A stretch of DNA of 64,000 nt from an uncultured Eubacteriales bacterium (GCA_900546695.1 URDX01000005.1:1-64000); one strand, 5' to 3'; numbered from the stretch's first letter, positions 1-7,918 are shown. Numbers and translations are program-made. The notes: generated by a model from the sequence alone, not told the origin.

Positions 1-58
1 AAAGACTCCCTATTTTAAAGTTTTCGCCAGGCCTTTTTCAAAAGGCCGCGTACCCCCC
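1..58. repeat. Dispersed intergenic repeat, copy 1
   Basis: This stretch is nearly identical to 3950-4008, differing at a handful of positions. Both copies run from AAAGACTCCCTATT through TTTTCGCC to CGCGTACCCC. Each contains a hairpin with an 8-bp stem, GGCCTTTT/AAAAGGCC, and a 2-base loop. Here it lies just upstream of rimO and is cut by the window edge, so the element may be longer. No open frame is evident. It is probably a non-coding extragenic repeat; whether it is transcribed is unknown. Confidence 0.75.
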
Positions 59-86
59 CTATCCTTCCCCATTAGGAATCAGAATT

Positions 87-1673
87 ATGAGAAAAACAAG
101 AGTTGGATTTATATCGCTCGGATGTCCGAAGAATCAGATAGACACCGAGGTCATGCTCAGCGAGCTTGTCGCTGCAGGCTATGAGATAACGCCCGAGGAC
201 ATCAAGGCGGACATCATCATAGTCAACACGTGTGCATTCATCGAGAGCGCAAAAAAAGAAGCAATAGACAACATTCTCGACGTTGCGTGGCTGAAGCAGA
301 AGCGGCTGCGCGGCATCATTGTCACAGGCTGTCTTGCGCAGCGTTACGGCGAGCAGCTGCTGAGCGAGATGCCCGAGATTGATGCCGTGCTCGGCACGGG
401 CAGCTTACACGACATCGTTGCTGCAGTCAAGGCGGTCGACGAGCGCACGAGAGACAAGGTCGGTGCGGGTCACGACGACATAGTCGACGGCGACGCATCG
501 GTCGAGTCCGAAAACGCGCGTTATGCAGCCTGCGAAACAGGCAGCGAGGCAGACAGCGAGACGGGCGGCGATGCTTCCGCTCATGAAGCGGGTGCTGCGA
601 ACGTTCACGGCTGTTCGGGCAGCTGCTCCGCGTGCTCATCGGTTTGCGACAGCTGCGGCGGGCACGTCTGCGGCGTGGACGGAATCGAGGCTGACGGCAA
701 CGGAAAGTACATCTCAGTCCGCCCGCTCGAGTCGCTTGCGCTCGGCGGCGACCGCGTTGTAACAACGCCCGACTGCTACTCCTACCTCAAGATAGCCGAG
801 GGCTGCGACAACCGCTGTACCTACTGCATTATCCCCACCCTGCGCGGGCGCTTCCGCTCGCGTCCGATGGAGGACATAATCGCGGAGGCGAAGGAGCTCG
901 AGTCGATGGGCACAAAGGAGCTTATCCTTGTTGCTCAGGATACCTCCCGCTACGGCGAGGACCTGTACGGCGAGTACAGTCTTGCGCGTCTGCTGCGCGA
1001 GCTGACCGAGCAGACCTCCATCCCGTGGATACGCCTGCTCTACCTCTACCCCGACAAGATAACCGACGAGCTGACAGCGGAGATTCGCGACAACGACCGC
1101 ATCTGCAAGTACGTCGATATCCCGATACAGCACATCTCCGAGGACGTTCTCCGTCGAATGAACCGTCACGGCGGCAGCGCCGTCGTCCGCGACGCGGTAT
1201 CGCGTCTGCGCCGCGAGATTCCCGGCATAGTCATCCGCACAACCGCCATCGTCGGCTTCCCCGGCGAGACGGAGGAGGAATTCGAGGAGCTGTGCACGTA
1301 CGTCAAGGAGGCGCGGTTCGACCGTTTCGGCGCGTTCCCGTACTCCCGCGAGGAGGACACTCCCGCATACAGCTTCCCCGACCAGATCGACGAGCAGACA
1401 AAGCAGGACAGATACGACATTATCATGAACACGCAGCTCGGTATCACCGACGAGCTCAACCGCAAGAAGCTCGGCAAACGTCTGACCGTTCTCTGCGAGG
1501 GCTATGACCCTGTTTCCGAGGCGCATTACGGCAGAAGCTATGCTGACGCGCCCGAGATAGACGGCAAGATATTCTTCACCGCCGAGCATCGGGTGAAGGA
1601 CGGCGAGTTCGTTACCGTCAAGATAACCGATGTGCTCGACTATGATCTGTACGGAAAGGTCGTGTCCGAATGA
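87..1673 (+). CDS. rimO: Ribosomal protein S12 methylthiotransferase RimO with Cys-rich insertion
   Basis: RimO is a radical-SAM enzyme that adds a methylthio group to an aspartate of ribosomal protein S12. The N-terminal UPF0004 domain has its three cluster cysteines at C13 (SLGCPKN), C49 (NTCAF) and C82 (TGCLAQ). The radical-SAM motif CDNRCTYC gives C240, C244 and C247. A TRAM-like domain ends the protein. At 528 residues it is about 85 longer than usual. The excess lies at residues about 125-205, between the two Fe-S domains, and is acidic/Ala/Gly-rich with cysteines at 176, 180, 183, 187, 190 and 195. The start has AGGAA about 9 bases upstream. The stop overlaps the pgsA start by 4 bases (ATGA), which implies translational coupling. 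Confidence 0.95.
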   Translation: MRKTRVGFISLGCPKNQIDTEVMLSELVAAGYEITPEDIKADIIIVNTCAFIESAKKEAIDNILDVAWLKQKRLRGIIVTGCLAQRYGEQLLSEMPEIDAVLGTGSLHDIVAAVKAVDERTRDKVGAGHDDIVDGDASVESENARYAACETGSEADSETGGDASAHEAGAANVHGCSGSCSACSSVCDSCGGHVCGVDGIEADGNGKYISVRPLESLALGGDRVVTTPDCYSYLKIAEGCDNRCTYCIIPTLRGRFRSRPMEDIIAEAKELESMGTKELILVAQDTSRYGEDLYGEYSLARLLRELTEQTSIPWIRLLYLYPDKITDELTAEIRDNDRICKYVDIPIQHISEDVLRRMNRHGGSAVVRDAVSRLRREIPGIVIRTTAIVGFPGETEEEFEELCTYVKEARFDRFGAFPYSREEDTPAYSFPDQIDEQTKQDRYDIIMNTQLGITDELNRKKLGKRLTVLCEGYDPVSEAHYGRSYADAPEIDGKIFFTAEHRVKDGEFVTVKITDVLDYDLYGKVVSE

Positions 1674-2257
1674 AACTTAATCTGCCTACAAAGCTGACCG
1701 TGCTCCGCCTGCTGCTCATACCCTTCTGCATGGCGGCTATCATCGCGCCCATCTTTCCGGGCGACGTTATCTGGCGCATCGTCGCGGTCGCGATATTCGC
1801 GCTGACCTCGATAACCGATATGCTCGACGGCATGATAGCGAGAAAATATAACCTTGTCACCACGCTCGGCAAATTTCTTGACCCGCTTGCGGACAAGATG
1901 CTGATAATCGGCGTGCTTATCGCGGTCATGCTCCGCTACGCGGAGGACGCGACCTTCTGCACCGTTCTCGGTATCTCGCTCTTCGTCATCGTGCTCCGCG
2001 AGATGTCGGTCACGCTGCTGCGCATGATGGCTGCGAGCAAGGACGGAATCGTCATCGCCGCCGCATGGCTCGGCAAATGCAAAACGGTGACCCAGATGGC
2101 TGCGGTTATCGTCATGCTCATCGAGCCGGTTTCGTTCATCTCGCAGTACACACACCTCGCGCTCTCCTATATCCTCATCGCGGCTATGACGTTCATGACC
2201 GTTTGGTCGGGCATCAGCTACTTCAAGGCATACCTGCCCGTGCTCAAGGAGGATTGA
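1670..2257 (+). CDS. pgsA: CDP-diacylglycerol--glycerol-3-phosphate 3-phosphatidyltransferase
   Basis: PgsA makes phosphatidylglycerol phosphate from CDP-diacylglycerol and glycerol-3-phosphate in the membrane, the committed step to phosphatidylglycerol. The full CDP-alcohol phosphotransferase signature is visible: D50, D53-G54, A57-R58, G67, D71 and D75. It has several hydrophobic helices. The length of 195 residues is normal for the family. It overlaps rimO by 4 bases, a gene pair often seen in Clostridia. Phosphatidylglycerol is also the donor for LtaS-type enzymes, one of which may be encoded at 39619-41412; that functional link is inference. Confidence 0.95.
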   Translation: MKLNLPTKLTVLRLLLIPFCMAAIIAPIFPGDVIWRIVAVAIFALTSITDMLDGMIARKYNLVTTLGKFLDPLADKMLIIGVLIAVMLRYAEDATFCTVLGISLFVIVLREMSVTLLRMMAASKDGIVIAAAWLGKCKTVTQMAAVIVMLIEPVSFISQYTHLALSYILIAAMTFMTVWSGISYFKAYLPVLKED

Positions 2258-2259
2258 GA

Positions 2260-2326
2260 TTGACGATAGACGGTTGACGATCGACTGTTGACAGTTAATT
2301 GTAAGCCAAGGCTTGACGATAACGCT
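2260..2326. repeat. Short 14-bp tandem repeat (TTGACGAT type)
   Basis: Three contiguous 14-bp units, each starting TTGAC (2260-2273, 2274-2287, 2288-2301), follow the pgsA stop. A fourth related unit starts near 2313. The units resemble -35 boxes but no matching -10 boxes follow, so I read them as a small minisatellite and not as promoters. Confidence 0.6.
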
Positions 2327-2370
2327 CGTCCTATGCCGTCTGTTAAAAAGGCAGGTCACAGACCGCCGAT

Positions 2371-2411
2371 AAACAAAAAACCGAGACTGCTCCGCAGCCT
2401 CGGTTTTCTTC
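2371..2411. terminator. Bidirectional terminator between pgsA and hprK
   Basis: The stem has CCGAG/CTCGG and CTGC/GCAG separated by one A-C mismatch, with a TCC loop. An A-run precedes it and a T-run follows. It can therefore terminate rimO-pgsA on the plus strand and hprK on the minus strand. Confidence 0.8.
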
Positions 2412-2494
2412 TAGCCTCTCGGATTACCCGAGGGGCTTTATCTTTTAGTTTTTGTGCGTGTGTCGGTTGCCTTAATCTGCTTTATCTGCAGCGG

Positions 2495-3448
2495 TCAAAA
2501 ATCCGCCTTATCCGCGTCGCTGTCCGCGCCCATCTGGTGCAGCAGGTTACGCTCGAGCTCCTTTGCGGTGTTATGCCCCATCTTCTTCTGGCGGCTGTTC
2601 ATCGCCGCGATTTCGAGAATTATGGCAAGGTTACGGCCCGGCTTGACGGGAATGGTTATCGTCGGGATATTGATGCCCATGATGTCGGTAAACTCGTTAT
2701 CAAGCCCGAGGCGGTCGTACATCTTTCCCTGCACCCACGGCTCGAGATTTACGACGAGGTCGATCTTCTCGGTATCCTTGACCGCGCCGACGCCGAACAG
2801 GCGGCGGACATCGACAACGCCGATTCCGCGCAGCTCGATATAGTGGCGGATGACCTCGGGTGCGCTGCCTACGAGCGTTTTCGACGAGACCTTTTTGATT
2901 TCTACGGCATCGTCTGCGATGAGGCGGTGTCCGCGCTTGACAAGCTCGATTGCGGTCTCGCTTTTTCCGATTCCGCTGTCGCCGAGCAGCAGCATTCCCT
3001 CGCTGTACACCTCGACGAGCACGCCGTGCCGCGTTATCCGCTGCGCAAGGCAGACCCCGAGGAAGGATATCAGGCTCGCCATGAATTCGGATGTCCGCTG
3101 CTCGGTGCGCAGGAGCGGAACGGAGTATTTCTTCGCCGCCTCGAGAAATTCGGGGAACACCTCGAGACTCGAGGTGATGATAACGGCGACCGGCTTCTGC
3201 GACATGAAGCCCATGATGTGGCTGAGCTTTTCTTCATGGTCGAACGGGGTGAGGTATGTGTGCTCGCAGCGCCCGATGAGCTGTATGCGCTCGGGGTCGA
3301 AATGCCCGAAAAAGCCCGCGAGAGCAAGCCCGGGGCGGTTCAGGTCGGAGCGCGAAACGAGAAGGCTCCCGCCCTCGGGGAGGAATATCTCCTCGAGCTG
3401 AAACTCGCGGATAACTTCCTTGAGCGATACGGTGTAAACTACTGACAT
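2495..3448 (-). CDS. hprK: HPr kinase/phosphorylase
   Basis: HprK phosphorylates and dephosphorylates Ser46 of HPr (or Crh), linking sugar status to carbon catabolite control in Gram-positives. The P-loop GDSGIGKS is at residues 156-163, followed by the family signature RGHRLIADDAV (172-182). H141, before the P-loop, is in the conserved N-terminal half of the active site. At 317 residues it is full length. The start is supported by AAAGGAATC upstream. No ptsH or PTS gene is in this window, so its partner lies elsewhere. It appears monocistronic, ending at the shared terminator near 2371-2411. Confidence 0.95.
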   Translation of the reverse strand: MSVVYTVSLKEVIREFQLEEIFLPEGGSLLVSRSDLNRPGLALAGFFGHFDPERIQLIGRCEHTYLTPFDHEEKLSHIMGFMSQKPVAVIITSSLEVFPEFLEAAKKYSVPLLRTEQRTSEFMASLISFLGVCLAQRITRHGVLVEVYSEGMLLLGDSGIGKSETAIELVKRGHRLIADDAVEIKKVSSKTLVGSAPEVIRHYIELRGIGVVDVRRLFGVGAVKDTEKIDLVVNLEPWVQGKMYDRLGLDNEFTDIMGINIPTITIPVKPGRNLAIILEIAAMNSRQKKMGHNTAKELERNLLHQMGADSDADKADF

Positions 3449-3550
3449 GGTTTGATTCCTTTCTTTGATTAAGGAGCGGTGGTGAAGGGGTTGAGTTATG
3501 CCGAGCAGTGAGCGGAGTAGGATGTTGTTTAAAAGTTAGAGGGAAGAAAT

Positions 3551-3770
3551 GCGGTTATCACTACGAATTTAGGTGAATCAGAGCCTTAGCCACTTTTCTT
3601 TGACCAAACAGGGCGCAGCGAACAATGCGAAGCATTGTTCCAAAGCTAAGGGAAAGAAACGCCGACATCACTACGAATTCGGTCTAATCAGAGCTTTAGC
3701 CGCTTTTCTTTGACCATACAGGGCGCAGCGAACAACGCGCGGCGTTGTTCCAAAGCTAAGGAAAAGAAAC
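3551..3770. repeat. Two tandem copies of a 110-bp foldable element
   Basis: Unit 1 is 3551-3660 and unit 2 is 3661-3770, with exact 110-bp spacing. Each folds into nested stems: CCTTAG/CTAAGG (3584-3589 with 3646-3651), CTTTG/CAAAG (3598-3602 with 3641-3645) and a 9-bp hairpin (3620-3640; 3730-3750). The hairpin carries a compensatory change: GAACAATGC/GCATTGTTC in unit 1 is GAACAACGC/GCGTTGTTC in unit 2. Nothing coding is evident. The flank 3449-3550, next to the hprK start, shows nothing I can name. Confidence 0.75.
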
Positions 3771-4046
3771 GCCGATACAAGGGCTGCGCGCCCTTGACCC
3801 CGCCACCTTTTAAAAAAGGTGGACGAAAACTTTAATCTGTCTAATCCCCAGTTCGTGCGTAACGGCGGGCGAAACTTTTAGGCTGTCTAATCCTCAGTCG
3901 GCGGCGGGTGAAACCTTTATTCAGCAATCGTCTTGCTGTTCTGCCCGAGAAAGACTCCCTATTACAAAGTTTTCGCCGGGCCTTTTTCAAAAGGCCGCGT
4001 ACCCCTCGTCCCGCGTACCCCTCGTCCCGCGTACCCCTCTGCGTAC
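3771..4046. repeat. Composite repeat island, including dispersed repeat copy 2
   Basis: After the 110-bp units comes a hairpin with a 9-bp stem, CCACCTTTT/AAAAGGTGG (3803-3811 with 3814-3822). Next are two degenerate copies of a CTGTCTAATCC-containing unit (about 3823-3910). The second copy of the window-edge repeat is at 3950-4008. Last is a 16-bp tandem repeat, GCGTACCCCTCGTCCC, starting at 3997, 4013 and 4029. No gene is visible. The island sits at the 3' end of the ABC importer operon and may supply its transcript end. Confidence 0.65.
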
Positions 4047-4047
4047 G

Positions 4048-4812
4048 TCAAAGCGAGAAGCCGCGGAGGAAGGTGCGGAGGCGGGGGCAGGGGTCTGAGA
4101 ACACCTGTTCGGGCGTGCCCGACTCGGAGACAACGCCCTCATCCATAAACACGATGCGCGAAGCGACGTCGCGTGCGAATGCCATTTCGTGAGTAACGAT
4201 GACCATCGTCATTTTTGCCTCGGCGAGCTCCTTCATAACGGCGAGCACTTCGCCCGTGAGCTCGGGGTCGAGCGCTGAGGTCGGCTCGTCGAAGAGCACG
4301 ATCTCGGGGTCCATCATCATAGTGCGTGCGATAGCGACGCGCTGCTTCTGTCCGCCCGAGAGCTCGCTCGGCATAGCGTCGAGCTTATCGGAGAGACCGA
4401 CCTGCGCGAGCAGCGCCTGCGCCTTTTCGAGCGCCTGCTCCTTATTCATCCGCCCCGCGAGGGTCGGCGGGAGGATCATATTCTTGCGGACCGACATATG
4501 CGAGAACAGGTTGAACGACTGAAAGACCATGCCCATGCCGCTGCGCACCTGCTTAGCCTTTTTTTCGGGGACGTACCGACCGTTTTCGACGAACGGCTGA
4601 CCGTCGATGAAGATGCTGCCGTCGCTGACCGTTTCGAGTCCGATGAGACAGCGGAGCAGTGTACTTTTGCCGGAGCCGGACGGTCCGATAACGGCGATTA
4701 CCTCGCCGGGTGCGACATCGAGGTCGACTCCGCGAAGCACCTCGTTATCGCCGAAGGTCTTTTTGATACCGACCGCGTGAATGGTATTGACGCTGTTTTT
4801 GATTTCTTCCAT
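4048..4812 (-). CDS. Polar amino-acid ABC transporter, ATP-binding protein
   Basis: This is the ATPase of a polar amino-acid importer (GlnQ/HisP family), 254 residues. Visible motifs are Walker [12 protein letters not shown], signature [12 protein letters not shown], Walker [15 protein letters not shown] and the switch histidine in VTHEM. It is the last gene of a three-gene minus-strand operon (binding protein, permease, ATPase), starting 13 bases after the permease stop. Substrate cannot be read from the sequence; the binding protein resembles cystine, glutamine or general polar amino-acid binders. Confidence 0.93.
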   Translation of the reverse strand: MEEIKNSVNTIHAVGIKKTFGDNEVLRGVDLDVAPGEVIAVIGPSGSGKSTLLRCLIGLETVSDGSIFIDGQPFVENGRYVPEKKAKQVRSGMGMVFQSFNLFSHMSVRKNMILPPTLAGRMNKEQALEKAQALLAQVGLSDKLDAMPSELSGGQKQRVAIARTMMMDPEIVLFDEPTSALDPELTGEVLAVMKELAEAKMTMVIVTHEMAFARDVASRIVFMDEGVVSESGTPEQVFSDPCPRLRTFLRGFSL

Positions 4813-4825
4813 ATCCGCTCTCCTC

Positions 4826-5482
4826 TCAGAACAGGAACTTCTTTTCGAGGCGCGCGAACAGCTTTGTCAGACCGAAGGTCATGAGCAGGTAGATCGCAGC
4901 CGCGATGAAATAGGGGGTAACGTCGACATAGTGGTTGACCATCGTTTTGGTGTAGTGGAGCAGGTCGGCGATACCGATGGAGGTGACGAGCGCGGTGTCC
5001 TTTATGAGCGTTATCGCCTCGTTTGCGACAGACGGGAGCACCACCTTGAACATCTGCGGCAGTACGACGTGCATGCGGACCTGCATGGGCGTAAAGCCGA
5101 GTACCTCCGCCGCCTCGTACTGACCCTTATCTATAGAGAGCAGACCGCCGCGGAATATCTCTGCAAGGTATGCCGAATAGTTGAGCACGAAGGTGAGTGC
5201 GGCTGCGGTGAAGCGCTCCATGACGAGATATTTACCGATAACGGGGATGAACGGCAGTCCGAAATAGAAGAAGAACAGCTGGAGCATCAGCGGCGTTCCG
5301 CGCATGACGAACACGAAGGCACGGGTGATAGCTCTCAGCACCTTGCTCTTGCCCGTCACGAGAAAGCTCAGCAGAAGTCCGAGCGGGAGCGCGAGCAGTA
5401 TCGTGATTAAAAACAGGGAAACGGTGCAGCCGAGTCCCTTGCTCAGCACACCGATGACCGATAATATCGTTTGAAAATCCAT
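4826..5482 (-). CDS. Polar amino-acid ABC transporter, permease
   Basis: A 218-residue inner-membrane permease of the HisM/GlnP family with about five hydrophobic segments. The cytoplasmic EAA loop that contacts the ATPase is visible as [13 protein letters not shown], followed by HVVLPQ. The family motif near [17 protein letters not shown] is intact. It lies between the binding protein (82-base gap) and the ATPase (13-base gap), so one permease gene probably forms a homodimer in the importer. Confidence 0.93.
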   Translation of the reverse strand: MDFQTILSVIGVLSKGLGCTVSLFLITILLALPLGLLLSFLVTGKSKVLRAITRAFVFVMRGTPLMLQLFFFYFGLPFIPVIGKYLVMERFTAAALTFVLNYSAYLAEIFRGGLLSIDKGQYEAAEVLGFTPMQVRMHVVLPQMFKVVLPSVANEAITLIKDTALVTSIGIADLLHYTKTMVNHYVDVTPYFIAAAIYLLMTFGLTKLFARLEKKFLF

Positions 5483-5564
5483 TTCCGCGGGTTTCCTTTC
5501 TGCGGCAATGCCGCACGGCGGCGGAGACCCGTTACCGTGCGGCTGTTATTATGTCAGATCTCGA

Positions 5565-6452
5565 TTACTTATCCTGAGAGATCATGTATCTGCCGTAAAC
5601 CTCGTCAACTACGAGAACGTCGATGCGTCCCGCCTTGAGGTCGAGGAAGGCTTCATCGTTGCTTGCGTACTCGTTGAGCGAGCCGAACGAAGCCTTGACA
5701 TCGGGCTCTGCGCTGATAGCGTCGACCGCACTTGAGCCCTGCTGAGCGCCGACGGTCTTGCCGGCAAGGTCAGCCTTGGTCGAGATGCCGCTGTCGCTCT
5801 TGACGATGATTATCTGCTTGTTTGCGATGTAGGGGGTGGAGAGGTCCATGCCGTTTATACGCTCGTCGGTGACCGACATACCGTTCCAGATGCAGTCGAT
5901 GGTCTTGCCGCTGAGCTCCATCTCCTTTGAATCCCAGTTGATGGGCTGGAGCTTGAGCTTTACGCCGAGACGGCTGCAAACCTCTGTTGCAAGGTCGATA
6001 TCAAAGCCGATGATGTCGCCGTTTGCGTCGCGATAGCCCATAGGCGGGAAGGTCTCGTCAAGTCCGAGAATGAGCTCGCCCTTGTCGAGGATGTACTGCA
6101 GCGATGCGTCGCCCTCCTCCTCGTTCAGCTCACGGGGATATTCGGGGTTGCGGAGCATAACGTCGGAGCCGAACCACTTCTTTGCAATCTCGCCTGCCTT
6201 GCCGTCCTCGGTCATCTCTGCGAGAATATCGGAGACCTTCTTTGCGAGAGCGTCGTCGCCGCGGCGGAAGCCGATAGCGTAGTTCTCAGCGCCGAAGTCC
6301 TCGGAGAGAACGGTGTACTTCTCGGCGGGTTGATTATCGGAGCCTGCGGCGGTGGTGGTCTCCGCTGCGTCGTTTGTCTTACCGCATGCCGAGAGCGATG
6401 CGCAGAGCATTGCTGCCGCAAGTGCGGCGGTGAGTATCTTTGTTGCCTTCAT
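5565..6452 (-). CDS. Amino-acid ABC transporter substrate-binding lipoprotein, apparently circularly permuted
   Basis: The protein has 295 residues. A lipoprotein signal ends in the lipobox LSAC with Cys23. A Thr/Ala/Asp-rich linker follows. The fold (SBP_bac_3, periplasmic-binding type II) is in an unusual order. Residues about 45-99 (YTVLSEDFG, YAIGFRRGDD, EIAKKWFG) match what is normally the C-terminal end of this family. Residues about 116-295 match the normal N-terminus onward (LQYILDKGELILGLD, GYRDANGDIIGFDIDLA), and the protein stops at GRYMISQDK, exactly where the displaced segment would usually follow. The stop is a true TAA. Each half occurs once, so this is a permutation and not a duplication. 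A sigma-A promoter lies upstream. Confidence 0.93.
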   Translation of the reverse strand: MKATKILTAALAAAMLCASLSACGKTNDAAETTTAAGSDNQPAEKYTVLSEDFGAENYAIGFRRGDDALAKKVSDILAEMTEDGKAGEIAKKWFGSDVMLRNPEYPRELNEEEGDASLQYILDKGELILGLDETFPPMGYRDANGDIIGFDIDLATEVCSRLGVKLKLQPINWDSKEMELSGKTIDCIWNGMSVTDERINGMDLSTPYIANKQIIIVKSDSGISTKADLAGKTVGAQQGSSAVDAISAEPDVKASFGSLNEYASNDEAFLDLKAGRIDVLVVDEVYGRYMISQDK

Positions 6453-6523
6453 AATATTAATTCCTTTCTTTTGCCGCGCCCGATACGAGCGGCGGCGGAA
6501 ATGCTTTCGTTTCGGACGGTCTC

Positions 6524-6552
6524 ATTATAGCACAAACAATGCAGCACGTCAA
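6524..6552 (-). promoter_or_regulatory. Sigma-A promoter of the amino-acid importer operon
   Basis: On the minus strand, TTGACG (6552-6547) and TATAAT (6529-6524) are separated by 17 bp. It fires into the binding-protein gene with a leader of about 65 bases. Confidence 0.85.
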
Positions 6553-6555
6553 TAC

Positions 6556-6569
6556 TTTAGCGCGCTAAA
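6556..6569. promoter_or_regulatory. 14-bp perfect palindrome between divergent promoters
   Basis: TTTAGCGCGCTAAA is a perfect 14-bp palindrome. It lies 3 bp upstream of the -35 box of the importer promoter and about 22 bp upstream of the pgeF -35 box. That placement suits an operator for a dimeric regulator acting on one or both promoters. No regulator gene is adjacent, so the binding protein is unknown. Confidence 0.45.
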
Positions 6570-6591
6570 ATACTAAAATTTTAAAAAATTG

Positions 6592-6620
6592 TTGACAATC
6601 GCATTAAAATAGGGTACAAT
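6592..6620 (+). promoter_or_regulatory. Sigma-A promoter of pgeF
   Basis: TTGACA (6592-6597) and TACAAT (6615-6620) are spaced by 17 bp. The predicted transcript start is near 6627, only about 15 bases before the assigned ATG at 6642. Confidence 0.85.
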
Positions 6621-6641
6621 AGGAGTGGAAGTATAGAAAAG

Positions 6642-7625
6642 ATGTTTGATATAACAAAATTGCAGCCACAATATGGAATTACTATGTCATTCTGTAAAAC
6701 AAACCGTTTCGTTTTTTACGGAGAAGCGCCGACATCTGAGGCATGTACCGCAGATGCGGATGCATACATTTCAGCCCGCGAGAGCGCGATGCCCGTCGGC
6801 GGCGTAAACGATGTTAAGAACAGTATAGCGGATGCAGAGCATCGCTGCACCGATGTGAGCACCTGCAGGGGAGAGAATGTCTACCGCGCCGAGGGTCTCG
6901 GAGCGCCGCATTTCTTTACGACGCGAGGTACGCCGGATAATTTCATGCCGCGGGATACGGTGACGGCGGAGAAGCAGCTGCACTCGACAAAGGTAGTATA
7001 TATATCGGATGAAAATGCCGACCGACCGCATTACTGCGACGGCTTTGTCATCGACCGCGCGTCGTTTGCCGAGCGCGGAAGGTACGTTGCGATCCGGACG
7101 GCGGATTGCGTTCCGATACTGTTCTATGACCCCGTAGCCGGTGTCGCGGGCGCGGTACACGCAGGCTGGCGAGGTACGGTCGGAGTACAGGGGCTGCCGC
7201 TGCCGCAGGGCGCGACGGATAACGACCCCGACGATAGGACAGAGCAAAATCACGTGCCGGGTATCGCAGCTGCGGCGTTGAGAATGATGTGCGCGCACGG
7301 CGCTGTGCCTGCAAACATACGAGTCGCCGTCGGCGCATGCATACACAGCTGCTGCTTTGAGGTAAGAGACGACTTTCTCGATTCGGTCAGAGACGCGCTC
7401 GGTGAGCCGCTGAGCGAGCATATCGACCTACTGACGGTAGAAAGAAACGGCAGACGTTATTTCGACCTGCCCGCTCTGAATGCCGAGCTGCTCAAACGCG
7501 CGGGGATAAGCGACGATAATATAATGATATCGCCGCACTGCACCTGTCATGAGGATGAATTCTTCTCGTTCCGTCGGGAGGGGAGAATAGTAGGTCTGCT
7601 GTACGCAGGAATTGCACTGCCGTGA
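6642..7625 (+). CDS. pgeF: YfiH/PgeF-family (laccase-domain) protein
   Basis: This family (DUF152, multi-copper polyphenol oxidoreductase fold) is now tied to purine nucleoside breakdown and, in E. coli, to peptidoglycan precursor editing. Family motifs are HFFTTRG near residue 90, QLHSTKVVYI, TADCVPILFYDP, GAVHAGWRGT, the Cys-containing GACIHSCCFEV, and CTCHEDEFFSFRREG at the C-terminus. The conserved metal-site His and Cys residues are present. At 327 residues it has an N-terminal extension of about 85 residues with no recognised domain. The promoter is so close to the ATG that little ribosome site remains in the transcript, so a downstream start such as the in-frame ATG at 6684 is possible. 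Confidence 0.85.
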   Translation: MFDITKLQPQYGITMSFCKTNRFVFYGEAPTSEACTADADAYISARESAMPVGGVNDVKNSIADAEHRCTDVSTCRGENVYRAEGLGAPHFFTTRGTPDNFMPRDTVTAEKQLHSTKVVYISDENADRPHYCDGFVIDRASFAERGRYVAIRTADCVPILFYDPVAGVAGAVHAGWRGTVGVQGLPLPQGATDNDPDDRTEQNHVPGIAAAALRMMCAHGAVPANIRVAVGACIHSCCFEVRDDFLDSVRDALGEPLSEHIDLLTVERNGRRYFDLPALNAELLKRAGISDDNIMISPHCTCHEDEFFSFRREGRIVGLLYAGIALP

Positions 7626-7918
7626 GAAGCATGTAACGGTATTTGCGCTTGCGGAGTCGACTGTATCGCTCGCTGTGTGATGCGCACCGCTTGCCGAACC
7701 GCGCGTGCAGCGCGCTGCGTGCCGAGCCCTGTATGATTCGACACGGGTTGTCCGCGAATCGGGCGACCGCCGCGAAGCTGAGGAATGTCTTGACAGAAGA
7801 TAGCCTCGGCAGAGGCTATCGACTGTCACCGTATGACGAACTTTGCACAAATTTCACAAACGAGCCGATTACACTGCCGCGGCGCTTTGCGCCGAGACTC
7901 CTCTCGGCTTGATATATA
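7626..7918. other. Intergenic region with one hairpin upstream of the parS cluster
   Basis: No convincing gene is present. A perfect 9-bp stem, GATAGCCTC/GAGGCTATC, with a GGCA loop lies at 7799-7820 but has no T-run, so terminator function is doubtful. Short frames here lack ribosome sites. Confidence 0.5.

Noticed and set aside
2260..2301. TTGAC units as promoters for a plus-strand transcript
   Set aside because: No TATAAT-like box follows at 16-18 bp, and a terminator lies just downstream.
2288..3445. Long plus-strand open frame opposite hprK
   Set aside because: It is antisense to a clear HPr kinase and reflects codon bias; it has no domain content and no ribosome site.
5483..6452. Binding protein as a truncated gene plus a frameshifted remnant
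   Set aside because: The segment normally at the C-terminus is in the same open frame at the N-terminus, and the downstream spacer 5483-5564 encodes no remnant of it; both halves occur once.
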